Source of the DNA: Massiliimalia sp964370215
GTDB taxonomy: Bacteria; Bacillota; Clostridia; Oscillospirales; Ruminococcaceae
Assembly (NCBI GenBank): GCA_964370215.1
Contig: CAYJIM010000004.1
Coordinates: 26,560-90,559, forward strand
DNA length: 64,000 nt
Reading direction: 5' to 3'
The notes under the pieces are model-generated. The model did no database searches. It was given only the letters and a program-made list of their open reading frames with translations, and was not told the DNA's origin. Both the position numbers and the translations under genes were made by a program. The stretch's first letter is position 1; each line of letters opens with the position of its first letter. This document shows positions 33,601 to 41,003 of the stretch, piece after piece.

Positions 33601-34703
33601 TGCGTGGTAGAATTATCAGTTTGCCGCAGGCAGTCGTCATTCTAGCCATCTGCCAATTGTTCCATGCTTTTTTGTTTTCTCCTTTGACCTATCAGCAAAA
33701 TGCCAGTGTATTGTTCTATGGATCAATTGTAGGGATGCTTTTAACGGTATTGCTACTCCTGCCGGCGCTCTTTTATTATCATAAATATCCAGACGGGGCA
33801 GTGTTAGAAGACAGCCTTCTACACCTACCGCTGTTTGGCAAAGGTAGCCTGATCGCCTGTCTGTTTCTGTTTATTGGTGTCCTACTTTTGACAGCGGTGC
33901 GGTTTAGCTTTTTTATCACTGTGGCCATTTTTCCAAACGCATCGGTATTATTGACGTTGATACTATTTTTTATTGCAGTAGCCTACGGGGCGAGTATGGG
34001 AATCGAAGGGATTGTACGAGCAGCGACCATCCTTGCAGTCTTGCTGTTGGCGATCATGTTGTTGGTACACTTTGGCCTACTTTCTTACTACAATCCTGTG
34101 TTGTTGGAATTGCCATACGAACAATCTTTTATCGATATATTGGATACGGCATGGCAGCAGGTGTCCAACAATGTGACCCTGGTATTGGCAATTCTGTTGG
34201 CACCGCACATCAAACAATCTTTCACGAAAATGATTGGCTGGTTTGTGTTGGTTGCAGGTATACTGACGGTCTTGATCTTTTTATCCATCGTTTTGGTATA
34301 TGGAGATTTTTTAGTGCAACAAACATTTCCATATTACAGCCTTTCTACCATCGCCAACACCACACTGATACAACGGATGGAATTACTACAAATGACGCTT
34401 TGGGTCGTCGTCTCTTATTTGCGCATGGCCATTTATCTTGTCATGGGTGTAGAGATCTTAAAACTGTTGCTCCCGCCCAAAATGCACAAAGGCGCATTTT
34501 GGGGATTGGTTGGATTTTTATTTTTAGTCTCGGTTTGGTTGATGGAGCAGGTAGAGGGAAAACCCGTCAGTTATGACCAAATTGGAACTGATTTGGTGTT
34601 GTTGTTCTTGTTGATCGTATTGCCAACTGTGGTGCATTTGAAAAGGAGGAAGGGGCATGAGACATCCAAGCCGATCTTTGATCCTGTGCGTGATCTCGAT
34701 TAG
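33600..34703 (+). CDS. gerKB: Germinant receptor subunit B (GerB, amino-acid-permease type)
   Basis: A 367-residue protein with about 10 membrane segments of the GerB/spore germination permease family (APC superfamily). This subunit is thought to hold the germinant-binding pocket. It starts on the last base of the gerKA stop and its 3' end overlaps gerKC by 47 bases, so the three subunits are translated together. Confidence 0.92.
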   Translation: MRGRIISLPQAVVILAICQLFHAFLFSPLTYQQNASVLFYGSIVGMLLTVLLLLPALFYYHKYPDGAVLEDSLLHLPLFGKGSLIACLFLFIGVLLLTAVRFSFFITVAIFPNASVLLTLILFFIAVAYGASMGIEGIVRAATILAVLLLAIMLLVHFGLLSYYNPVLLELPYEQSFIDILDTAWQQVSNNVTLVLAILLAPHIKQSFTKMIGWFVLVAGILTVLIFLSIVLVYGDFLVQQTFPYYSLSTIANTTLIQRMELLQMTLWVVVSYLRMAIYLVMGVEILKLLLPPKMHKGAFWGLVGFLFLVSVWLMEQVEGKPVSYDQIGTDLVLLFLLIVLPTVVHLKRRKGHETSKPIFDPVRDLD

Positions 34704-35829
34704 TATGCTTGTCTTGACCGCCTGTTTTCCAAAGTCCGAACTGAAGGAAACGGCCATTGTACAAGCCATTGGTATTGACCTTATAGAGGGGGGGAGTATT
34801 GCTGTCACCTTGCAAACCTATCAGCCGAAAAGTGCAGGTGTAGGGGCATCGGTGAGCACGGCGGACAACAATGCAGGGATTTTATTAGGGGAAGGGGAAA
34901 CACTGTCAGAAGCCATTCACAACGCATCTATTTCAGCAGGTAAGGAAGTGTTTACGGGGTATAATCGTCTGCTCATTGTGGGCAAGTCTTTTGCAGAAGA
35001 GGGGTTAGAACCGTTGTTCAGTTATTTTGATCGTAATATCAAGACGAGACAGAATGTAGAGGTGTTGGTGTCGGCGACCACCGCCAAGGAAGTTGTATCA
35101 GCGGATATTCAAGAGGGGATTTTGGCTGCAGAGACGATTGAAAAAATGTTAAAACATCGGGATGAAAATGGCATGATTTCCTATATGCCCTACTTTTTGT
35201 TGACCAAAAATATGGAATTGTATGACGGCAGTGCCGTGATACCGATGATCCGCTTGTTGGAATCGGAAACGCAGGGTGAGACTGAGGATCCTCCCATCCC
35301 TTCCTTACAAAAGGTCATCGCCACACAATCCGCTGTTTTTGCAGACTACCAATTACAGGAAATATTAGAGCCTGATGAAACAAGGGGTTCGGTATTGCTG
35401 CACAATCAACTGCAACAAACGACCGTGGTTACGGAAAATGAGCATGGGGACCTTGCAACGGTGCATCTCTATGAATGCGAAGTTACTTTGACCCCTGCAT
35501 TTGAAGAAGGCGAGCCCACCCTTTTGATTCAAGTGAAAGCGAGTGGCACGCTAGACGAACAACTGAGCCAGGGGAGTGAAGCGGATGAAGTGCTGTTGCA
35601 ACAGTGGGAAGAAGGGTGTAATCGCGTATTACAGGCAGAAATGGAGCGCAGCTTTGATCAGATGATCACCACTGCCGGTGCCGACATCTTGACGTTGACA
35701 GAACGCTTTACCCGTACCGATCCCCAAAGAATGGCGTCGATCTCTGAAGACTGGATCCACACCATCAGACCCTCTTTCATGGTGGAGGTAAGTATTGACC
35801 GTATCGGTATGCAGACAGACTTTTCTTAG
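34657..35829 (+). CDS. gerKC: Germinant receptor lipoprotein subunit C (GerC)
   Basis: A 390-residue lipoprotein: signal peptide ending in the lipobox LTAC (Cys23), then ELKETAIVQAIGIDLIEGG, typical of Ger(x)C proteins, and the three-domain GerC body. It is anchored on the outer face of the spore inner membrane, after processing by Lgt. AGGAGG precedes the ATG inside the end of gerKB. The overlap of 47 bases is normal for ger operons. Confidence 0.93.
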   Translation: MRHPSRSLILCVISISMLVLTACFPKSELKETAIVQAIGIDLIEGGSIAVTLQTYQPKSAGVGASVSTADNNAGILLGEGETLSEAIHNASISAGKEVFTGYNRLLIVGKSFAEEGLEPLFSYFDRNIKTRQNVEVLVSATTAKEVVSADIQEGILAAETIEKMLKHRDENGMISYMPYFLLTKNMELYDGSAVIPMIRLLESETQGETEDPPIPSLQKVIATQSAVFADYQLQEILEPDETRGSVLLHNQLQQTTVVTENEHGDLATVHLYECEVTLTPAFEEGEPTLLIQVKASGTLDEQLSQGSEADEVLLQQWEEGCNRVLQAEMERSFDQMITTAGADILTLTERFTRTDPQRMASISEDWIHTIRPSFMVEVSIDRIGMQTDFS

Positions 35830-35836
35830 AAGCAGG

Positions 35837-35917
35837 AAAAACGCCCTGATGTGGTAGTCTAAACGTGGAGATGGACTTCTCAAACGTTCAAACAACCTCA
35901 TCAGGGCGTCGTTTTTT
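35837..35917. terminator. Long-loop bidirectional terminator
   Basis: AAAACGCCCTGATG near 35838-35851 pairs with CATCAGGGCGT (35899-35909) and a T-run follows. The loop is about 47 bases and contains a weaker inner stem. It lies between convergent genes. Confidence 0.75.
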
Positions 35918-36869
35918 AAGTATTGCTTACTTTATAGCCGGTAGTACGATCTACATTGTTCTTGAGCGGTTGTCCGTCGACAAAGCGAGTGATGTTGTCG
36001 GTGGCAATCTTCATGATGTAATGCAGGGTGTCAATTAAGGCGAATCCGCCGGAACAGTGTGGTGTGATGAGCAGTCGCTCACAGTCCCACAACGGATGAT
36101 CAGCGGGGAGCGGTTCAGGGTCCACCACATCCAAAAGTACACCTGAAAAGTAGCCATCCTCCAATACCTTCATCAACGCTTTGGTATCGATGGTGCGCCC
36201 TCGCCCAACATTGATAAGTAGTGCATCTTTTTTACACTGGCGCAATCTTTTTTCATCAAACAATTGATCGGTTTGCGGACTGAGAGGTAGGGTGTTGATA
36301 ATGATATCTGCTGTGGGTAAAACCTTGTCTAGATCAGTAGTTGTGACAACCGTATCGGCATAGGGGACAGCAGCTTCGGTGCGCTTGACTGCGGTGATCT
36401 TGCAATTAAATGCCTGCAAGCGCTTAGCCAATGCGGTGGCAATATCGCCGTAGCCGACAAAACAAACAGATTTTTTCTCTAAGGTTTGTACTGAACCTGC
36501 ATGTTGCCATAACTTTTGCTGGTGAAATTCATGATAACAGTCAAACTTTTTGTAAAAGTAAAGAATCCCCGTGAGCATATACTCTGAAATGGCATGTCCA
36601 TAGGCACCGGTGGAATTGGTCAATGAAATGGACAGATCTAAGTCGGTAAAGTAACCATCTGCACCTGCCGATTCCAATTGCACCCATTCCAAATGTGGGG
36701 CTTGTTGCAAGAGGGGAATAGGCACATTACCGATCACAGCATGTGCCGATTGCAGATGTTCTGCGGTCAGTTGGCTTTTTTCGATAAATTGGACAGGAAC
36801 GGCACAGTCTTTTTGAAATTGTTCTTTTAGGTCTTCTGTTAAGGCTAATGTTACGACAATGTTTTTCAA
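35916..36869 (-). CDS. D-isomer-specific 2-hydroxyacid dehydrogenase
   Basis: A 317-residue NAD(P)-dependent dehydrogenase that reduces 2-oxo acids or oxidises D-2-hydroxy acids. The nucleotide-binding GYGDIATALAKRL, catalytic Arg in NVGRGRTID, Glu in DVVDPEPLP and His in LITPHCSGG are all present. It starts with TTG at 36869: AAGGAGG lies 7 bases ahead and no nearby ATG fits. A -10 TACAAT (36901-36906) with TTGCTT 18 bases upstream gives it its own promoter. The substrate is not clear; membership in the mannoside locus is not shown. Confidence 0.88.
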   Translation of the reverse strand: MKNIVVTLALTEDLKEQFQKDCAVPVQFIEKSQLTAEHLQSAHAVIGNVPIPLLQQAPHLEWVQLESAGADGYFTDLDLSISLTNSTGAYGHAISEYMLTGILYFYKKFDCYHEFHQQKLWQHAGSVQTLEKKSVCFVGYGDIATALAKRLQAFNCKITAVKRTEAAVPYADTVVTTTDLDKVLPTADIIINTLPLSPQTDQLFDEKRLRQCKKDALLINVGRGRTIDTKALMKVLEDGYFSGVLLDVVDPEPLPADHPLWDCERLLITPHCSGGFALIDTLHYIMKIATDNITRFVDGQPLKNNVDRTTGYKVSNT

Positions 36870-36900
36870 GGGAATGCCTCCTTTTTATTTCGATAGTACC

Positions 36901-36930
36901 ATTGTACCATACAGATCAGTAGAAAAGCAA
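36901..36930 (-). promoter_or_regulatory. Promoter of the 2-hydroxyacid dehydrogenase gene
   Basis: Minus strand: TTGCTT (36925-36930), 18-base spacer, TACAAT (36901-36906). A direct repeat GTACCAT (from 36896 and 36904) overlaps the -10. Confidence 0.55.
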
Positions 36931-36931
36931 G

Positions 36932-36956
36932 AAGCAAGGATCTTTGCTCCTTGCTT
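36932..36956 (-). terminator. Terminator-like hairpin between repeat copy B and the dehydrogenase promoter
   Basis: AAGCAAGGA and TCCTTGCTT form a 9-bp stem with a 7-base loop. On the minus strand it is followed by CTTGCTTTTCT, so it can end the lacI transcript after it has passed repeat copy B. Confidence 0.55.
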
Positions 36957-36960
36957 GCTT

Positions 36961-37139
36961 CAGACCGTCGAAAAACCCACAATCGCAAAACTGGTGAGCC
37001 ATATTGCTCACCAGTTTTGCTTTCGGTGTCACTTCAACTTACAAATTTCGTTCATATACCTTGTGTATTACACTCTTGTTTGTAAGTTTTGTTCCTTGAC
37101 TTGCAGATTTTTGGATGTTCTACCAGGGTGTCAAAATTA
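36961..37139. repeat. Interspersed structured element, copy B
   Basis: Second copy of the element at 18720-18898, same strand, roughly 85% identical with one single-base indel. Hairpin 1 is 36985-36999/37006-37020; hairpin 2 is 37036-37046/37078-37088 with a nested stem at 37063-37073. The similarity ends exactly at the stop codon of the lacI gene (37137-37139, minus strand), so on the minus strand the element forms the 3' untranslated region of lacI. The third hairpin of copy A is not preserved here. Confidence 0.75.
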
Positions 37140-38144
37140 GGAAAGATGTCTGTCACGGGTGGAGGTCCTAATGCGAAGCGATCCATCAATGAAAATTTTG
37201 GCTTTGGAAATCGGCTTTTGTTCCATTTTTTGGCTCAACAGACTAAAGGCCGTCTGTGCCATTTGTTTTAAATCAACTTTATGGGTGGTAAGAAAGTTGT
37301 AGTCGTAGTCGCCGTCGAATCCGACAACAGAAACATCTTGTGGTACTTGATATCCTTCACTTTTTAACCGTTCAATCAACGAAAGGGCAATGTGGTCACA
37401 GTTGCAGATAAAGGCGTCCGGCAATTCTGTCGGAAGCTCTAGCATCGCCGCCTCCAACAATTGTTGATCCACTCGGTCATCGATGACCGTCATGCAGTCT
37501 GGGGAGATGCCGTTGAGCAACAAGGCCTTTTGGCAACCCAAATAACGATCAACGATACTTGGCGTGGAGGATAATGTGCCCACATAAGCAAAGGTCTTGT
37601 GGTTGGTAGCTAGTAGATACTCCATCAATTGCTCCATCCCCATCACGCTGTCGCTGAGCACTGCCGGCGTGTCAAAGGAATCGTTGTAGAAATCCAAAAA
37701 CACAAAGGGGAGATTGGCTTTTTCCAGCAAACGGATATAGGCATCGTCGATTTGACCCAAAAACAGCAAGCCATCTACCGTTTGGTTTTTGACAAAAGAG
37801 GGGAGTTCTTTGTTTTTGATCGTTTCTTTGGTGACCATTTCGAGTGCAGTGCTGTACTGTTGAAGGTTTGCCGCAAACACCACTTCGGTATACAGCCTCG
37901 AGTAAAAATCGTTGGTCGACATATAAAGATCAGAAACAATGACCCCGATGTTGCCAGACAACTGTGGGTGCATCATACCGTTGGAACGAACTTTCGCACG
38001 ATACCCTAGTTTTTTTGCGGTTGCCAAAATCTGTTCTCGCTTATCGGGACCTGCCCCACCTTTTCCGGTGAGCACCTTGGATACCGTTACCGTGCTAACT
38101 CCGACCACATCGGCAATTTGCTTCATGGTTACTGATTTTTTCAT
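37137..38144 (-). CDS. LacI-family transcriptional regulator, probably of the beta-mannosidase locus
   Basis: A 335-residue repressor: N-terminal helix-turn-helix MKQIADVVGVSTVTVSKVLTGKG and a periplasmic-binding-protein-like sensor domain (GLLFLGQIDDAYIRLLEKANLPFVFLDFYNDSFDTP and the dimer region DVSVVGFDGDYDYNF). It lies 63 bases downstream of the GH2 beta-mannosidase on the same strand and has its own -10 overlapped by a palindrome. The likely operators are the related 19-bp palindromes at 40605-40623 and 40941-40959. The inducer is probably a manno-oligosaccharide, by inference. Confidence 0.88.
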   Translation of the reverse strand: MKKSVTMKQIADVVGVSTVTVSKVLTGKGGAGPDKREQILATAKKLGYRAKVRSNGMMHPQLSGNIGVIVSDLYMSTNDFYSRLYTEVVFAANLQQYSTALEMVTKETIKNKELPSFVKNQTVDGLLFLGQIDDAYIRLLEKANLPFVFLDFYNDSFDTPAVLSDSVMGMEQLMEYLLATNHKTFAYVGTLSSTPSIVDRYLGCQKALLLNGISPDCMTVIDDRVDQQLLEAAMLELPTELPDAFICNCDHIALSLIERLKSEGYQVPQDVSVVGFDGDYDYNFLTTHKVDLKQMAQTAFSLLSQKMEQKPISKAKIFIDGSLRIRTSTRDRHLS

Positions 38145-38178
38145 AAATGCCCACCTTTCAAGTTTGTTGCTTCCTCTT

Positions 38179-38195
38179 AGTATAACAGCTGTTAT
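38179..38195 (-). promoter_or_regulatory. lacI promoter -10 overlapped by a palindrome
   Basis: ATAACAGCTGTTAT (38182-38195) is a perfect 14-bp palindrome overlapping a minus-strand TATACT (38179-38184). It differs from the mannosidase operator motif, so it may bind another factor or be an autoregulatory site. Confidence 0.45.
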
Positions 38196-38207
38196 TTTGA
38201 AATTTCA

Positions 38208-40511
38208 TTAACGAATGTCGAAAATACTGTTCAGTTTCAAGCCGGTCGCATCCCCTTTGAGGATCTTGACCGATTTGGTGCCTTTGTTCATATCAAAGTA
38301 GTTATCAGACAGGATCAAATCTTCATTTTCATTGAGGATCTCAACCGATTTTGCATACGCATTTGCTGTCACGGTGATGGTATCGCCATCNNNNNNNNNN
38401 NNNNNNNNNNNNNNNNNNNNNNNNNNNNNNNNNNNNNNNNNNNNNNNNNNNNNNNNNNNNNNNNNNNNNNNNNNNNNNNNNNNNNNNNNNCGCAGCGAAT
38501 ATTTGACAGTGAGGTTACGGTCAAAGTGGGTTTCGTTGGTGACATTGAGTTTTGCCGATGGCTTGATAGAGAAGGCAGCATCGTTGATGTTTTTGTTTTG
38601 GGTCATCATGCCTTCCTCTTGACAGGAGATCATGACAGGAGAGAAGAAGCGTTTTGCATAGTAATGCAGCGCTTTCCAGCGGCCACAGTAGTCGATGGAA
38701 GCCCAAGAGGTGACAGGCCAGCAGTCGTTGAGCTGCCAGTAAATGGCACCCATGCAGCGACCGCGATTTCGTCTAAAGTGTTCCACCCCATATTTGATAG
38801 CGTCCGCTTGCAGCAATTGGGAGGCGTATAACACTTGTTTAAAGGACGTAGGGTAGAGGTAGGTCTGTTGGATGTAGTTGAGGATTTTTCCGTTTGCCGC
38901 ACCGTTTCTCTGGTGTTTTTCCATGACATAGGAGAAGACGTTGAGGTCTTTCGGGTCATCGGTAAAGGTTTCGATCGTTTTGAGAGAAGGGAACGCTTGG
39001 AATCCAAATTCCGACAGGTAGCGGAAGAAGAATTTGCGGTATTCGGTGAAAGGTTCGTTGCCATGCCATACCGACCAGTAGTGCACATCCCCGCGGCTTT
39101 CCCCGTTTGGATCATCAAAGGAGCCACCCGACGATGGGCTTGCAGGCCAGTAGAAGGTGTTCGGGTCATGTTCTTTCAACAATTTCGGGATGATGTATTC
39201 GTACATTTTAATGTAATCGGCTTTTTGTGAAATACGAGTGACCCAATGGTTTTGATCCACAAACATTTCCATTTCGTTGTTGCCACACCACAAGCCGAGA
39301 CAAGCATGGTGACGAATACGGCGAATGTTTTCAGCAATTTCCACTTTGATGTTTTCTTCAAACTCTTCGGTCAGTTCGTAAACGGCACAAGCGAACATAA
39401 AGTCTTCCCAAACCAACAGACCCAGTTCGTCACAGATGTCAAAGAAAAAGTCATCCGGATAGTAACCACCACCCCAAACACGGACAGAGTTGAAGTTTGC
39501 ATCTTTACATTGTTTCAACAGCTTATAGGTGGTTTCGTAGTTGACACGCCCCAAAATATTGTCTTCCGGAATGTAGTCAGCACCCATCGCAAAAATATCG
39601 ATGCCGTTGACGGTGTGGGCAAATTTATTGCCGTATTCATCCTTTTCGGTGTTCATACCAAGGGTGCGCAAACCGATGCGTTTGCTGCATTGGTCGATGA
39701 CGTTGCCGTCCACCAATTGCACCACATTGACGGTGTAGAGAGGTTGTTCGCCCAGCCCATTTGGCCACCAAATTTGTGGATCTGCAATGGTGAAGTTGGT
39801 TTCATCATAGGTGGTAACAGTGCCGTTCGGTGCAGTCACTTCAACTTTATAGGTCGGCGTACAATCGGTGAAGAGACGTGGCTCTACATCGATGGAAAGG
39901 GAAACGGTGCTATCGGTATGTGTCTGTGTCACATAGAAGTTTTCTACTTTACAAACACTGTTTCCTTCTAAGTAGGTGTCACGCCAGATCCCAGCATCCG
40001 GTAGATGCGGTCCCCAGTCCCAACCGAACATGCAATGTGCTTTTCTCAAATGTGGGAAACCAACCATGGCATCCTCAACACCGTCACAGAAGAGTTTTTC
40101 ATTTTCTTCACGGATGAACTTTGTTGGAGATGCGAATACGATAGAAAGTTCGTTGCCGACTTCCTTTAATTGGTCAGTGACATCGAAGCGCCACACGCGG
40201 TGCATGTTGTAGGCTTTGCCGACAACAGTGCCGTTGAGGGTGATGGTGGCAAGAGTGTCCAAACCGTCAAACACCAATTCTTTGACTGCCTGTGCTTTCA
40301 AATCCTCATCCATATCAAAGGTGGTTTTGAATTCGTAGTCAAATTCCATCAAGGCAAGGGCTTTATCCTCATTGTCTTTCCAGAATGGATTTTCCATTAG
40401 ATTGTTTTCAAGTAGGGTTTGGTAAACAGAGCCCGGTACCGTTGCCGGAATTTGTTTTTGATCGCCCACTTGCGACATACACCAACCGGTGTGTAGCAAT
40501 TGTTTTTTCAT
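38208..40511 (-). CDS. GH2 beta-mannosidase, with assembly gap
   Basis: Cleaves terminal beta-mannosyl residues from manno-oligosaccharides in the cytoplasm (no signal peptide). Family blocks: TGWCMSQVGDQKQIPATVPGSV at the N-terminus, VWGGGYYPDDFFFDICDELGLLVWEDF, the acid/base in LWCGNNEMEMF, the nucleophile in LSEFGFQAFPS, and GAIYWQLNDCWPVTSWASID. This set is typical of GH2 beta-mannosidases rather than beta-galactosidases. A 100-N gap (38391-38490) breaks the C-terminal domain; frames agree but the protein (767 with 33 unknown) is shorter than the usual 820-850, so more sequence is missing. It is divergent from the ABC importer. Confidence 0.9.
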   Translation of the reverse strand: MKKQLLHTGWCMSQVGDQKQIPATVPGSVYQTLLENNLMENPFWKDNEDKALALMEFDYEFKTTFDMDEDLKAQAVKELVFDGLDTLATITLNGTVVGKAYNMHRVWRFDVTDQLKEVGNELSIVFASPTKFIREENEKLFCDGVEDAMVGFPHLRKAHCMFGWDWGPHLPDAGIWRDTYLEGNSVCKVENFYVTQTHTDSTVSLSIDVEPRLFTDCTPTYKVEVTAPNGTVTTYDETNFTIADPQIWWPNGLGEQPLYTVNVVQLVDGNVIDQCSKRIGLRTLGMNTEKDEYGNKFAHTVNGIDIFAMGADYIPEDNILGRVNYETTYKLLKQCKDANFNSVRVWGGGYYPDDFFFDICDELGLLVWEDFMFACAVYELTEEFEENIKVEIAENIRRIRHHACLGLWCGNNEMEMFVDQNHWVTRISQKADYIKMYEYIIPKLLKEHDPNTFYWPASPSSGGSFDDPNGESRGDVHYWSVWHGNEPFTEYRKFFFRYLSEFGFQAFPSLKTIETFTDDPKDLNVFSYVMEKHQRNGAANGKILNYIQQTYLYPTSFKQVLYASQLLQADAIKYGVEHFRRNRGRCMGAIYWQLNDCWPVTSWASIDYCGRWKALHYYAKRFFSPVMISCQEEGMMTQNKNINDAAFSIKPSAKLNVTNETHFDRNLTVKYSLXXXXXXXXXXXXXXXXXXXXXXXXXXXXXXXXXXDGDTITVTANAYAKSVEILNENEDLILSDNYFDMNKGTKSVKILKGDATGLKLNSIFDIR
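38391..38490. other. Assembly gap of 100 N inside the beta-mannosidase gene
   Basis: Exactly 100 N. Reading frame is kept across it by chance or by true length; family length suggests more than 100 bases are missing. Confidence 0.95.
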
Positions 40512-40604
40512 AGATATTCGTCTCCCTTTTCTTTTTCGCCGACCGTTTTTGACAATTGGGTCGGATACAAATCATGCCATTTCGACATAAACTAACAAAA
40601 ACAG

Positions 40605-40661
40605 TTAATTTAAGTTAAATTAAGCTAAAAATATTATCGCACAAAAATAGAAGATAGTCAA
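40605..40661 (-). promoter_or_regulatory. Beta-mannosidase promoter with a 19-bp palindromic operator at the start site
   Basis: Minus strand: TTGACT (40656-40661), 17-base spacer, GATAAT (40633-40638). About 10 bases downstream lies TTAATTTAAGTTAAATTAA (plus strand, 40605-40623), a perfect palindrome around a central G, covering roughly +4 to +22, a classic roadblock position for a LacI-type repressor. The intergenic stretch 40662-40823 shows nothing else recognisable. Confidence 0.7.
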
Positions 40662-40823
40662 GTCCCAATTTGGAAAAACATCCAAATTAGGCAAAGTGTT
40701 CTTTTTTCGCTTGAAGTGTCCCTATTTCGGGGCAAAAATTGTAATATCAATCAAAAGGAAAGATTATTTCATGTGCAGTTGTAACAAACAATCCCTTTAC
40801 ACAAATTTAATTATGGACAACTA

Positions 40824-40851
40824 TTGACATTACAAAAGAAATAGTTATAAT
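40824..40851 (+). promoter_or_regulatory. Promoter of the ABC importer operon
   Basis: TTGACA (40824-40829), 16-base spacer, TATAAT (40846-40851), both consensus. The leader to the first ATG is about 145 bases. Confidence 0.85.
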
Positions 40852-40940
40852 AAAAATCACCAAAGGGAATTCAGTAAGCGAAACAAAATTTGAGTAGATT
40901 TATCACAATTCTATCACAAGAGATCGATGAGTTGAGATTT

Positions 40941-40959
40941 TAAATTTAACTTTAATTTA
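40941..40959 (+). promoter_or_regulatory. Second copy of the 19-bp palindrome, in the importer leader
   Basis: TAAATTTAACTTTAATTTA has 8 of 9 arm positions symmetric around a central C. With the following GCTAAA it matches the mannosidase operator region at 20 of 24 positions in the same orientation, sharing AATTTAA and the AGCTAAA flank. It lies about 85 bases inside the transcript. Confidence 0.6.
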
Positions 40960-41003
40960 GCTAAACTGAATCTTTTAAGTAAAATGCGAAAGGTGATTTG
41001 AAA

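Noticed and set aside
34657..34703. The 47-base overlap of gerKB and gerKC as a sequencing error
   Set aside because: Both proteins have complete family ends and gerKC has AGGAGG and a signal peptide at its start; such overlaps are normal in ger operons.
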